Counted from the first letter of the stretch, positions 1 through 11,685 are shown. The stretch: DNA of 64,000 nt from Megascapheus bottae (GCA_024803745.1 JANJXV010000025.1:19282610-19346609); one strand, 5' to 3'. The notes: a model not told the origin generated them from the sequence alone. Numbers and translations are program-made.

Positions 1-330
1 TCTCTTTGATGATTAAATGTTAAATTGGTACTGTCATTGCACTGTAAACCAAGCCCCACAGCATCTTTATTTCCCGAAATCGAACCCAAACTTCCACGGA
101 TGAATTAGCGTGCGTCATAATTAAATCATCAAGTCTCCCCTTTTAATTCACTTGGAAATAAGAGACCTTTCTTTTGGAAAAGAGATCGGCTTTCTTGACA
201 AGCTAATTAAGTTGCCAACCTGTCCAGTATGGTATATGTATTAGACTATCTGCTTATCATCCACTTATCATTGCAGCTGGGCTCAGAAGGCCAGGTGTTG
301 CTTATTGTTCCTGGTATGCTGCTCTTTTTG
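1..330. promoter_or_regulatory. Candidate conserved non-coding element at the window edge
   Basis: The first 330 bases lack repeats and contain gaattagcgtgcgtcataat and taattaaatcatc near 91-129, then ttgacaagctaattaag near 195-211. CRE-like tgcgtcat next to homeodomain words resembles an enhancer, and it may extend beyond the window. Confidence 0.35.
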
Positions 331-1287
331 CAACTTTCAAATCCTTATGTACTTACACAACTATTTGAAAAAAAATTGTGATATAAAAGAAAAATAATTC
401 TCAAATTGTATATTACCTTGTATTTACATGAAACAAAGTAACTAAATGTTTTAATTTGCATTTTAAACATAGTCCAACAAATTCTCAGCAGTATTGAGGG
501 AAAACATGTATATGTCTTTATATATCATGCTATTTTGTGAGTTTGTGTACATCTTGTATTCATTTGTGACCTGAATGTAAATTTGCATTGTAAAAGTTTG
601 ATACTACATAGATTGAAATGTGTTCTGAAATCACTGTAGTATAAGAATTTGTGTATCACCCACAAAGAATGAAAAAAATTAATTTTATAAATCATACACT
701 ACAAGGTACCACCAGTGCCCAACTTTATGACTTGCTTTTCTTTTAAGTAATGCCTGAATTGTTTTACAGTTAATATAATAAAAGCTAAGCTTACTTTTTA
801 TAATTGTCTTGACCTTTGTCCACTTAAATAGGCAAAGCAGAATAAATTATTATAATTCTGTAAATTACAAGTGATAGTATAAATGGAAAAACACATATAT
901 GTGTGTGCATGTTTTGCATATAGACTTTCCTAGTTTTGTTGGTAGGCTGTTAATAGCTATACCACTTCTGTAGGTCACTCAAAACATTTGTTAATCATTT
1001 CTCAACTCTAAATGTACTAAAATGTCATTGATTCATACCCTTCAAACAAGTGAGTGTTATATGTAAATTATATCTCTGTAAAGCTGTTCAGAATTTAACA
1101 GAAACAAACACTTTTGCCAAAACAGCAAAAGATGATCTTCTGATTTTGGTAATAATTGAATATGTGTACTGTCTTTATTTTTGTGCTAAGAAATGAGTAA
1201 CTTCTGATCCTGGTAAAAATATTTTGAAAGTAGGCAAGTGAGAAGTTTCTGGGGTGCTGACTTTTGTTCTCTCAGATCCTCCTTGCT

Positions 1288-1423
1288 CCGCTCATGTATT
1301 CTTTTTTTTTTTTTTTTTCTATGTATGTGGTACCAAGGAATCGAACCTGGGTCTTCGTGCATGCCAGGCAAGCACTTTAACCACTAGGCCAAACTCCCAG
1401 TCCCCCCGCTCATGTATTCTTTT
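1288..1423 (-). mobile_element. IDL-type SINE monomer with perfect 18-bp target duplication
   Basis: The tRNA-like left monomer alone (1306-1405) has poly(A) following its left half directly, so the Geo-type right half is absent. ccgctcatgtattctttt is repeated exactly at 1288-1305 and 1406-1423. The perfect duplication indicates a recent insertion. Confidence 0.9.
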
Positions 1424-1892
1424 GTGAATACCTTTACAGAGCAAATCCAAGTCTTTCAAACCATTTTTATAGCTTGCAGTTATACTGATTGTTTATGTTA
1501 TATGGTTTGTTTTGAAGTTTTGTTTTGAATCATGGTCAAACTGCATACTTTCTACAGAGTATGTATAAAAGGCTACACTTAATTCAAACACATGCTATTT
1601 TATATCTACATACTTTGTTCTTTGCTTTTTCATGAATGTATTCCTGTCTCTCTGCTTCTGCCTCCCCTTTCCTTTCTTCCCCTCCCTCTCCCTCTCCTGC
1701 TCCCTCTCATTGCTAGAGATCTAACCCAATACCTATGTGTGCTATGTCAGGCATGTTCTGTACCATTGAGCCTGTACATATCAACTGATTTGCTATTTTA
1801 TTCAACTCTTACTTTCAACTTGCCTCTTTATTTAAAGCCACATGCTTGGGCCTTATAAGTATGATTTTTTTTTACATGAAATTGTATTGTAA

Positions 1893-1965
1893 GGCTAGTG
1901 GAGTAGCTCAAGTGGTACTGCTTAGCAAGAGTGAGATTCTGAGTTCAAACCTCAGTACTGTGCAC
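1893..1965 (+). mobile_element. Old tRNA-derived (ID-like) SINE monomer
   Basis: It shows an A-box-like tagctcaagtgg and a B-box-like gagttcaaacctcag with about 39 nt between their starts, close to normal tRNA spacing. This useful ancestor-like copy resembles the right half of the dimeric SINEs here. Confidence 0.6.
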
Positions 1966-2009
1966 TTAGCTTGGGACTGCTTAGGGTCACACACACACAC
2001 CAGCAGTAG

Positions 2010-2160
2010 GAAGGGACCTGGAGTTAGAAGACCTGAATGTGATCTCTGATTCTTCCACTGTACACTTTGCAAGCCACTTCACTTTTATGTGCTTTAGAGT
2101 CCTCATCTATAATATTGTATTACCTGAGGGTTATTTTAAGACAATATGCAATGATTCACT
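2010..2160 (+). repeat. MIR fragment
   Basis: It keeps the MIR layout: gacctgaatgtgatctctga, then cttccactg, gcaagccacttcac, gagtcctcatctataa and ttacctgagggtt, all diverged. Confidence 0.65.
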
Positions 2161-2340
2161 TTGCAAACCATTGGGATAATGTATGGAATTTACATTCCAT
2201 AAAAATTTAAATTATTAACATTAGTTTTCTTTGAAAGAACCATCTGTGTCTCCTAACTTGAAGAAATATTTAGTTGCCAGGTTCTTAACCATTTTATAGA
2301 TTGTTTAATGATCTCAAATAACTTTTTTCCTTTTCTGTAG

Positions 2341-2380
2341 AGCCTATCATGTCCCGAGTGGGAAAATATTAGCTGTAAAG
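2341..2380 (+). CDS. MAP2K5: MAP2K5 exon with the ATP-binding lysine (about residues 182-195)
   Basis: A 40-nt exon lies between a polypyrimidine/ttctgtag acceptor and a gtaagt donor. The first base completes a lysine codon begun upstream, and the rest reads AYHVPSGKILAVK. This is the beta3 strand of the kinase N-lobe. The final lysine corresponds to the invariant ATP-anchoring Lys195 of MEK5, the residue usually mutated to make kinase-dead protein (established knowledge). The exon ends in phase 0, and the next exon continues directly with VILLDITLELQ. Its small size is notable but its splice sites are strong. The preceding exon with the glycine-rich loop is outside the window. Confidence 0.95.
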
Positions 2381-2580
2381 GTAAGTACTTAATACATTTT
2401 ATGAAATTTCTGATGCTTACTGTTTTCTTCTCTGTCAAAGAGCTGATGGCACAGTTTAGGATTCAGATGGTGGGTCAAGGAAGCTGTAATCCTGTGGGGA
2501 GACACAGGAACTTGTATGTGTTTTCAGTGTATGTGCTAGTGTCCAACAATCAGCTACACTCATTGTAGCTCTTCTGATTT

Positions 2581-2824
2581 AAAAGACAACGCTTTGGGGG
2601 GCTGGGAGTTTGGCATAGTGGTTAAAGTGCTTGCCTAGCATGCATGAAGACCCGGGTTCGATTCCTCGGTACCACATACATAGAAAAAAGCCAGAAGTGG
2701 TGCTGAGGCTCAAGAGGTAGAGCTCTAGCCTTGAGAAAGACCAAGGACAGTGCTCAGGCCCTGAGCTCAAGCCCAGGACTGGCAAAAAAAAAAAAAAAAA
2801 AAAAAAAAAAAGACACGCTTTGGG
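2581..2824 (+). mobile_element. IDL-Geo-type SINE, complete
   Basis: Left tRNA-like monomer, linker, right Geo-type monomer and a long A-run (2783-2810). aaaagaca(a)cgctttggg is duplicated at 2581-2597 and 2808-2824. Confidence 0.9.
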
Positions 2825-3167
2825 TGGTCTCTGTGGAGGGGCAGAGACCTGATTATGAAGCACAAAGATCTTAGTAGCCATGCACCCCTTCTTCTTTATC
2901 TGTCACAGCCTGTGCATTGCCATATCCTGTTAGAAAATTTCTCCACAGTGCTTTCATTTGTCATTTGCTATTCTTACTCCATGACCATGGCCTTGAATCT
3001 GTACCTCTCATCTGGACTTAAAACAGATATTTTCTCAGTATACTTTCAGTCTTTTCTTCTGTGTAGCATTTACTCTGCCACAGAATTGAGAAGTCAGATC
3101 ACACATCTGGCACTGAAACCGTGTTCCCTCAACTCTATCCTCAACTGTTTACATTCCAAAGACAAAG

Positions 3168-3391
3168 TAGCCAGGTACCGGTGCCTCATACATGTAATCC
3201 TAACTACTCAGAAGACTGAGATCTGAGGATCCTGGTTCCAAGCCAGCCCAGGAAAGGAAGTCTGTGAGACTCTTGCTTCCAATTAACCACAAAAGTTGGA
3301 AATGGAGTTTTGGCTCAAATGGTAGCCTTGGGAAATAAAGCTTAGCAACAGTGCCCAGGACAACTCACCCCCTCAAAAAAAAAAAAAAAGC
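3168..3391 (+). mobile_element. B1/Geo-type dimeric SINE
   Basis: B1-like gtgcctcatacatgtaatcc head, ggctcaaatggtag right half and A-tail. Diverged. Confidence 0.8.
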
Positions 3392-3850
3392 CCCAGATAT
3401 CTACTTACGAAATACTAAGCACAATGCTTACCAACATAGTGTATATGTAATAATTTCGAGGTGTTGCCGGCAATTGTAGAAGATTCTCCTCATTTGTTGC
3501 TGTCTTGTTTATAACCTGTAACAGAATTCAGGATCCCTGCCCTGTCACATCACTTTGAATTTAATCTTTGCTCTTGGCTGTTGGTGCTTGATATCAACCA
3601 TCATTTTCAATTTTAGATTTCACTAATAGATTATTCTGAATCCTACCTCTGGCTGAATCTTTGACAGCCCTGCAATGGCAACTCCGTAGTGTTGAACTAT
3701 ACTTTCAACACTACATTCTTAGCTAACATACCAGTCAGGCCTTCTCAGATTGGCCTCTACCTACCATTGCAGACTGCATTAGCAGTCTCTAAGTTCCTGA
3801 CATCTCTTATCTCTAATTTCTGGGCCTTTTATTTATTTGAGTGATATATT

Positions 3851-3865
3851 CTCTCTGTCTCTCTG

Positions 3866-3898
<33 letters not shown>

Positions 3899-3913
3899 GT
3901 CTCTGTCTCTGTC

Positions 3914-3962
<49 letters not shown>

Positions 3963-4093
3963 GCCTCTCTGTCTGTCTCTGTCATCTATCTATAAGTCTG
4001 TCTCTGTCATCTATCCATAGGTCTATCTCTGTCTTCTGTCTGTCTGTCTGTCATCTATCTATAGGTCTGTCTCTGCCATCCATCTATCTGTCA

Positions 4094-4139
<46 letters not shown>

Positions 4140-4218
4140 ATCTAATCTATCTATCTATCTATCTATCTACCTACCTACCTACCTATCTATCTTTCTATCT
4201 ATCTATCCATCCATCCAG
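3851..4218 (+). repeat. Composite (TCTG)n/(TCTA)n/(CTAC)n microsatellite, about 370 bp
   Basis: Blocks of ctgt, tctg, tcta and cctac follow each other with partly repeated interruptions (gtctgtctctgtcatctatc at several places), suggesting slippage plus larger duplications. Confidence 0.95.
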
Positions 4219-4227
4219 ACTAGTTTA

Positions 4228-4400
4228 TGCCAGGTCTTATGCTAGATGTTTTATAACTGTCTTTAATCCTTAAAACTACAAGGTAATTCTGTTTTAGACT
4301 CAAAGAAACTAAGACTTAGAAAGCTGAAATGTTCAAGGCCAGAGAGTTAGAAAGAAGTAGGGCTAATTTTTAGAAAAAGAAAGTCTATCGCCAATTCTAA
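4228..4400 (-). repeat. MIR fragment
   Basis: Reverse-strand MIR core: gttttagactcaaagaaact followed by gttcaaggccagagagttag. Confidence 0.5.
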
Positions 4401-4824
4401 AGCTTATGTTCTCTACAACTCTGTGTGAAGCCTTTATAGATTACTACCTTTGCTCGTCCTTCTGTTTTCTGTCTATCCTTTTAAGATTGATCTCATAGAT
4501 GCCTTTGTGATACTGTCCACTTGAGAAATTTGTCTTTTTCCTATCATATAGCTTATAGTTTCTGTGTCTTTTATCTTCAGGAAACTTAAAAATCAGCACA
4601 ATTAGGTTGTGATTGCTTATAGTTTTTGTTTGTCTGTTTTTAAGGTTAAACTAAAGCTGGGGCTGAGACCTGGTTGCATTCTAGAGTTCTTTTCCTTATC
4701 ACACTTTATATAGAACATGCTATATGACTTCTTGAGGTCCAGTTTTAGTAATTAGATAACTTGTAGTGAGGAGATACAACAGAACTCTTCCTTGGGATGC
4801 TTTCTTTGATACTTCAACCAAGGT

Positions 4825-4925
4825 AGGTTCACAGACTTACAAAATGATCCTTAAAGGTCATGAACTATAGCTCCCACATTTTACAGAAAAGTAAACAAAT
4901 TCCCAAAGGTGGCATGTGCGTTCTT
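4825..4925 (-). repeat. Probable MIR-type remnant
   Basis: aaaggtcatgaactatagctcc followed by cccacattttacagaaaagt resembles the reverse MIR core. Short and diverged. Confidence 0.35.
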
Positions 4926-5092
4926 ACTGCATTCTACTCTGAGCTTACCCATTGAGGCTCTGTTGTGCCATCTTGGCACAGAATTGTCCTTTTGTACCTC
5001 CCAACCTCCCCTTTTGGTAAAAGAACGTACTCACCTGCTTGAGCACCAGTTCATTTATTTGTTCTTTTAATATGTCAGAAATTTTAGCATGT

Positions 5093-5350
5093 CCGGTGCT
5101 GATGGCTCACATCTGTAATCTTAGCTACTCAGGAGTCTGAGATCTGAAGACCACAGTTCAAAGCTAGCCCAGGCAGGAAAGTCTGTGAGATTCTTATTCT
5201 TATTCTTATTAATTATTCTTATTAATCACCAGAAAACTGAAAATGGAGCTGTGGCTCGAAGTGATAGAGCACTAATTGTGAACAAAAAATGCTTAGAGAC
5301 AGTGCTCAGGCCCTGAGTTCAAGCCCCACGATTGATTAAAAAAAAAAAAG
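5093..5350 (+). mobile_element. B1/Geo-type dimeric SINE with internal (TTATTC)n expansion
   Basis: The clear B1-like head and Geo-type tail are separated by an extra ttattcttattcttattaa-like block at about 5190-5225, apparently local slippage in the linker. Confidence 0.85.
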
Positions 5351-5577
5351 TTTTAGCATAATGCTGATGTATCAAATCCAGCTTACTAATTCTCAGAGAG
5401 AAGCACTGTGATAATCCTCCAAACCTGTCATTATTTGGACTTACAATTTTTTCTTTATATATTCTGAATTATATGGAATGTAGGCTAATATTAAAATCCT
5501 TGGACACAGTTACTTATTTGGGAATGGAAAGAGGCTTACAGCTGTTTCTAGCCTGAGTGAAGATTTTTTTTTTTTAA

Positions 5578-5900
5578 TTGTTTGATGGTATTATGAACTC
5601 AGCATCTAGTGCTTGCCAGGTAGGAACTCTACCACTTGAACCACATCCCTGGTCCATTTTTGCTTTTAGTTACGTTTTCAAATAAGGCCTCCCTCTCCCC
5701 CCTTCATCCCTCCAGGACTGGCCTTGGGCCATTTTCCCTCAGTGTAGCTCCCAGACTCTTTGTTTCGCTGAGATTACTGTAAGGATGATCCACACATCTA
5801 ATTTCTTTGTTGATATGTGGCTGACATTGAATCTGATCCTCCTAATCTCTGTGTCCTGAATAGCTGAGATTATAGGAGTGATCCTTAATGAGAACATTCG
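5578..5900 (-). mobile_element. Old B1/ID-like dimer, diverged
   Basis: Reverse ID-like part (gaactctaccacttgaacca) and a B1-like part ending atagctgagattataggagt, both heavily mutated. Confidence 0.55.
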
Positions 5901-6824
5901 TAAAAGGACATATTTTATAAAGTAGCTGTTAAAGAACTTTAGAAAATGAAAATAATTGGAATTTACAAATATGTAATTCATTAGACTCAACTGTTAAATT
6001 TGTCTTTAGTGCAAGGACTGTGTTGTATTCATTTTGTATCCCTAGATTTATAAAATCATGAACAAAGTACTCAAACTGAGCCAAAGAAAGGAATGATAGA
6101 TTTAACTATTGTATTGAAGTTTTTTTAATTATCTTTGAGTTTGATAATCAAGGAAAAATCCATGTAGCTTATACTGTAGTTATAATTACAGAAAATAGAA
6201 CACTTCTTCAAAATAGGAAGAGTGTTCATTAATTCTTAGAAGTTTTTTATTTAGTTTCCAAAATCTTGGAGATTTTCCAGATATCTTTCTGTTACTGATT
6301 TCTAATTTTATTGCCTTTGGTCAAACAATATTTTTTTAAATCATTGGGATATTTTATTTTAATCTATTTTTGTAAATGTTCCCTAAGCACATGAAAGGAA
6401 TATACAACTATGATTATAGAGGGTGTTATATAACCATCAATTACATAAAGCTGGTTGATTTATTCAAATCTGTATCTTTACTGATCTATTTCCCACTTGT
6501 TATTGGAAGAACAGTGTTGAAATCCTAGAAATGCTGACAATAATTGTAGCTTTGTCTATTTTTTAATTCTGTGTTATCTTTTATTTTATGTTTGTTGGTG
6601 ATGTACTATTAGGCATATATAGAGTTGTATCTCTTTGGCAAATTTATATATCTTTACGTAATGCTTGATATTAACATAGCCACTCCAGCTGTATTTTGAC
6701 TAGTTTTTACCTTTTACTTTCAACCTAGCAAGTCTATTTTTGAAGTGAATTTTTTGAAGATAGCATATATTTAATGGTCCTCCTTTGTAATCTAATCTGA
6801 TCATCTCGGCTTTTGTGTGTCTGT

Positions 6825-7020
6825 GTATGTATGGGGCCTGATCTCCTCAGGTCCTGGGCAATATCCCTTAACTTTTTTGGCTCCAGGCTGACATTTATAC
6901 TGCTTGAGGTGCGCTGTCAGTATGGCTTTTTGGTTGTTGGCAGACTTTGAACTATGATCCTCAGATCTCTGCCTCTGGAATAGCTAGGATTATAGGCATG
7001 AGCTACTCTGATGTCTGCTT
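6825..7020 (-). mobile_element. B1/Geo-type SINE, diverged
   Basis: Reverse B1-like segment actatgatcctcagatctct ... gctaggattataggcatgag; the Geo part is eroded. Confidence 0.65.
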
Positions 7021-7102
7021 TTTAAAAAAAATTGTGGTGTTAGGATTATTTCATATGATTATTGATATGATTGATTTTGAATTGATCACTTTGCACCTTG
7101 CT

Positions 7103-7337
7103 TTTTTTTTTTTTGCCAGTCCTGGGGCTCGAACTCAGGGCCTGTGCTCTGTCCCTGAGACTGACTGCTCAAGGCTATGCGCTACCACTTGAGCCATAGT
7201 ATCACTTCAGGCTTTTTCTGAGTAGTTTATTAGAGATCAGAGTCTCTTGGACCTTCCTGACCAGGCTGGCCTTGAGCCACTATCCTCAGGTCTCAAAGAA
7301 GCTAGGAGGAGAGATGTGAGCCACTGTTGTCTGACTG
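7103..7337 (-). mobile_element. B1/Geo-type SINE
   Basis: T-run, then gccagtcctggggctcgaac, ccacttgagccatagta, ttagagatcagagtctct and a B1-like end. Confidence 0.82.
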
Positions 7338-7716
7338 TTCCTTGTTTTGTATTCTGGCTGGCTGCCTGTTGCCCCATCCCATGTTTTTAGTGGTTTTTCT
7401 AGAATTTATAGTATGCACCTTAAATTTACCAAAGTTTCTGTAAATAACAAATAATACTTTATCTATAATCAAAGATCATTATAGCAGTATATTTTTATTT
7501 CTCTCTTTCTGGCCTTTCTGTTATCATACTTTTTATAGCACAGCTATTTTTGTTTTAGGTGTTTATTTTTGTTTAAGTGGCCCCTTAAGGACATTTAAAA
7601 ATAGGAAAAAATGCTTACTATATTTATGAATTTACCAAATCCACTGTTTCTCGTTCCTTTGTTTGATTTCAATTTCATTCCAATTGTGGTATTTCCTCGT
7701 CTATAAAAAGACTCTC

Positions 7717-7738
7717 GTGTGTGTGTGTGTGTGTGTGT
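7717..7738 (+). repeat. (GT)11 microsatellite
   Basis: Uninterrupted gt dinucleotides. Confidence 0.95.
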
Positions 7739-7784
7739 AAGAGATAGAAAGCATGTGTACAACTAGAACTTTAACTTGATCTGG

Positions 7785-7862
7785 ACACTGTCTCTGAGTT
7801 TTGTACTCAAGGCTAGCACTTTACCACTTAAACCATAGTTCCACTTCCAGCTTTTTCCCTTC
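7785..7862 (-). mobile_element. Geo-type SINE half, fragment
   Basis: ctgagttttgtactcaaggc and ccacttccagctttt match the reversed right monomer only. Confidence 0.55.
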
Positions 7863-8149
7863 CTTGGGACCTGAAAACTCTCTAAATCAGCCAGATGGGC
7901 AACTACATGGTTCATCTCAAAGATTACTGTCCTTTTCTGGCTATTGCCCAGGATCTGGAGGCCTCTTGGTTTATCTGGTTTGTGTTGGTTGTTTTGTTTG
8001 TTTTTGGTACCTTTCCTTTCTTGTCACCATCAGATCCAGATGGCTAGTTTAGCTTCTTGTCAGATATATTGACTAGCTTTTGGACTCTCCCTTCAGTAAA
8101 TAGAGGCTGTTGTATATTTATGATTTCTAGTATATTTATGATTTCTATT

Positions 8150-8295
8150 GTGCTAGGTTCTTTACATACCCCCCCCCCAACATAATGGGACTTCGTTACT
8201 ATTATTGATCCCCATTTAACGGATGCAGAACCTCTGGCATGGAGAAGTAAATAACTTTCCCAAGGTCCTACATATTTAGTTCCCCAAACCACAAT
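8150..8295 (-). repeat. MIR fragment
   Basis: ttgatccccatttaacggatg followed by aactttcccaaggtcctaca is the reversed MIR core. Confidence 0.65.
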
Positions 8296-8934
8296 TTCTA
8301 TTCATCCTCCACCCCTTTTTTACTCTCTCTCTCCTTCAAAGGCTCTGCTTTATTGTCCCACGTAAACTAAAACCTTCTAAGGGACAGAATTGAGGATCCT
8401 CTGCAGGATGTGAGCAGTCTATTTTTATAACATTGTCTGATAGTCTAAATTCTGTGCTGCTTTGAACCTGAACTAGTTGGTCTATCAGAAGTTGGGCACA
8501 TTCTCATTTCAATAGTTTGATTCATGTGTTCCTCTCTAATTAGAATGCTAAGCATAGAATGTTACATATTTTGTATTTGTCACCTTTCTGGAATTCTCTG
8601 TATGTGACTGTATTATTATGTACCATCTTGCATTTTACTATCACTGTATATACATATCTTTTCTTTTACATTTAAATCTCTTGTTATCTTGCCATACTGA
8701 GATTCCTTTAGAATATATGTAAAATATATGCCATGTACCACAGGTAATGAATGTTTGATGTACAATTTATTGATTATTTAGTTCATTCAATTATCTTTTG
8801 AAGTAACATCTTGAAAGCAGGTTTAGCCATATATGGAATATCCTAGTGTTCTTTGTATGGGTCATTGCTCTTACCCATGATATTTTTTAGTTTTTTTCTA
8901 TGTTAAAGGGTGAAATGGGAGTTCAGAGTTACAA

Positions 8935-9065
8935 GCACATTTGTTCTTTTCTTGACCCTCTCCTGACTTTTGTGTGACTTCAAGCATGTCACTTGAACCT
9001 CTTAGTGACCCCAACTGTGAAACAGGGCTGCTTCGTGTCACAGAGGACTGGTGAAAAGCAGCAAA
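8935..9065 (+). repeat. MIR fragment
   Basis: tgtgacttcaagcatgtcac, ttgaacctcttagtgacccc and actgtgaaacagggctg follow the MIR consensus. Confidence 0.65.
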
Positions 9066-9839
9066 TCACAGCCCTTTCTAACCAGAATCACCTGCAGACT
9101 CTGATGTATGCGTAGAATGATGAGGGAGGTTAAATTTCCCACCCCCATTGGTCAGTTGGACTACACTTACAATGTCTTTGGGAATGAGGAGATGATAGTC
9201 CTTGAAAATCTTTTGCTTTAAAGTATTTGTTCATTTTCTGAATAAAACAATCATGTAGTATTTCCCTTTTCAGATGTCAGCAGTAGCAAGAGATCATTTC
9301 AGGTATTTTGAAAGGATCCTGAATTTTGTGAAAATAAAGGCACTTTGACTTTTTATTTTATATCATGGAATTTAGGGAACTTTTGGCTTCAGAGACCATT
9401 TTGAAAATACTGCAAGTCACAAAGATAACCAGTAGACAGTAGCCTACGTGACTTCTGAAATGTGTTTCTAACTAGTTTTTTTTTTTGCTTGTTTACTGTA
9501 GGTAGGCAAGACAATTGCAAATAAGTAGAGCAGAAAACAAAATTACTGTTAGCCATCTTACATGTAGAACCTTTTAGAACTATTAGTGTATTCTATAAAA
9601 ATCTTTCAAATAGTAACACGTGAAAGATTTAAGAGATTTCCAAGTATTGTTTGTTTTCCAACTGGGGAAAGAATCCCACTAACAGAAAATTTCTTACATA
9701 GTATACATAGCATATGCTGATTATCATTCTTTGACTGCTTTGGATTTCTGCTGCTTCTAAGCTAGCATTTAAATGGACCATTTGATTAATCATTTGTATA
9801 CTGACTGTAATCCTCCCAAATTTCCTTTCTGAGTTGTAC

Positions 9840-10100
9840 ATACTGTAAAAGACAATTATGTCGCCACAGATTAAATAAGTGAATTAAAACAGAATAGCGG
9901 CTTAATTTGACCTGTGATTTTGTTCTCCTTCCCTTTAGTGGAGCGTATGCCACTCCAGCAAATAAATGAAGTCATCCATGACAGCTTGTGATGAATTGCC
10001 GTATTTATACTGTATATTTTAATAGCCTCACACTAATTTAAATTGAGCACAGAGTAAATTATAATTCAGTCACTTGACTGCTTGTATTTAACTTGACAAC
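9840..10100. promoter_or_regulatory. Candidate conserved non-coding element
   Basis: Repeat-free sequence with attaaataagtgaattaaaa, gcttaatttgacctgtg and a gtggagcgtatgccactcc imperfect inverted repeat (9949-9957 against 9959-9967 region). The composition and unbroken stretch resemble an ancient regulatory element. Low-to-moderate confidence. Confidence 0.35.
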
Positions 10101-10683
10101 TCATGCTTATTTGTCCTGGAGGTGGAGTGGAGAGCAGGGGAAGAAACACTCAGGTGTTTCAGTTTCTCATTTAACCCTTTCTCCAGGAACTGCTTTATTT
10201 GAAGCATTTAGTGCTAGGGGAATGGTTTGTAGAAGAAGGCAGGAAGATCTATACTTTCCTTGTATTGGGAAAGGAAAATTAACATTTGCTGTTCTTGTCT
10301 CCATTGTCTTCAAAGAATGAAAATCAGTTCTGTTTATTTTTAGCAGTTTTCAAACTCACTCCAGAGAATGCCCAGGAGAAGAGAAATTAACCTTTCACCC
10401 CAAGTGCTATGTCTCTTAGAAAATGGAGAGCACTGGAGTGGAGTTACGTTGAAGTGGATTTTACTTTCCTTCCCAAGCTTCCAGGAATTACTTTATTTCA
10501 TTTTCCACCATTGTAGAATCTCTGTTGTTCTAAGATGTAGCGCATACCAAGAATGACCCAAACAAATTGTCTACAGTACAGTGGCTTAGCTCCACAAATA
10601 GGATTCTCTTCTCTCCATTGTAGGTCAGTGTAGCACTTGTGTTTGTTGTGGTGGTGTTTGCTTTGATTTTAAATTTAGTGTGA

Positions 10684-10772
10684 CAATTGCTGTGCCTAGA
10701 AATAGTTTATTTAGAAGTTTATTTGGTATAGCAATTGCTGTGTCTACGAATAGTTTGCTTAGAAGTTTATAG
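10684..10772 (+). repeat. Short tandem duplication, about 48-bp period
   Basis: caattgctgtgcctagaaat... and caattgctgtgtctacgaat... are adjacent copies with a few differences, both running on to ttagaagtttat. Confidence 0.85.
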
Positions 10773-11544
10773 CAGGAGAATTTTAATTAAATTCTGTGTC
10801 ACTTAGTGGGTGTTACTGTAAGTTCTTGTTCTGGACTGAGGGATAAAATATATAGGATTCATTTCCTGTGAGGGCTGACTGCCACTCTGGACAAGTGAGG
10901 CTGTTAATTTTAGGTGAGTGTTGAAAGCAGAATGTAATAGCAAGAAATATTAAGAGCCAGAGCTGGACATTAACTCTGATGAGGAGTTTTTAGGAGGTGT
11001 TGAGGAAGGAATTCAAGTTGAGTCTAAATGGCCACACAAGGACTGGAGAGAAGCAAAGAAGCACTAGGAATGTTAGGAGCAGAGACAGAACGTGGAGGAA
11101 TGGCACGTATACAGACCAGGAAAATTACCTGGGTTTGTGGAAGGAGTGGGATTATGGTGGATGTAGGAGAAAGAGTTAAGAGTCATGAGTTGAACTAGGC
11201 GGTGGCAGAACTTCTTAAAATGTCATGCTGGAGTTTTAGCACTCTTCTAGGTCATGGGAACTCAGTTAAGTGGTTTTTGATCAAGGGAATGATATGGTCT
11301 CAGTAGTTTTGGCTTCATTCCAAGGGCTGGCCAGCCTTGTACAGTCTTGTTATTTCTAGTTTGATGGCCTGGACATCTATTTTCCTAGTCATATTAACAC
11401 TGCATAAATGGCATTTTTGATCCTTAAACAAGTGGTTCTTGATCTTATTGTAGGCTAGTAATCATCAGGTAAGCTTTGTAAAAATACTAAGATGCAGCAT
11501 AGTACATTGTTTTGGGACAAGTTCTGTGCATTAGGAATTTTTGT

Positions 11545-11632
11545 TTTTGTTTTAGTACTGGGGATTGAACTTAGTGCCTCAAGCTTATTAAGCAAACCTT
11601 CTTACCACCGAGCCATGCCTCTAGACCTTCAG
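11545..11632 (-). mobile_element. ID-like SINE monomer, old
   Basis: tactggggattgaacttagt and ttaccaccgagccatgcc are a reversed tRNA-like unit. Confidence 0.6.
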
Positions 11633-11643
11633 TGGGAACTTTG

Positions 11644-11646
11644 TGC

Positions 11647-11685
<39 letters not shown>

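Larger units (their letters stand above)
1..2340 (+). other. MAP2K5: MAP2K5 intron, 3' part
   Basis: Apart from the edge element and the SINE at 1306-1405, 331-1290 shows only unremarkable AT-rich sequence. 1590-1860 is a pyrimidine-rich stretch with old ID/B1-like debris. A MIR fragment lies at 2010-2160. Confidence 0.8.
6240..7620 (-). mobile_element. Old L1 fragment, antisense, broken by two SINEs
   Basis: Words typical of reversed old L1 run in order: gatttctaattttattgcc, gttgaaatcctagaaatgc, gatattaacatagccactcc, ctttcaacctagcaagtc, tttttagtggtttttctaga. SINEs at 6825-7020 and 7103-7337 interrupt it. Confidence 0.75.

Noticed and set aside
2599..2680. True tRNA gene
   Set aside because: A and B boxes are present, but the sequence does not close a cloverleaf with matched acceptor ends, and dozens of copies with A-tails show it is a SINE left monomer.
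2855..3226. 123-codon frame as an alternative MAP2K5 exon or separate gene
   Set aside because: No splice-site support or recognisable protein similarity, and it ends inside a SINE.
3851..4218. CRISPR-like array of regular repeats
   Set aside because: Period-4 simple sequence without spacers, in a mammalian intron.
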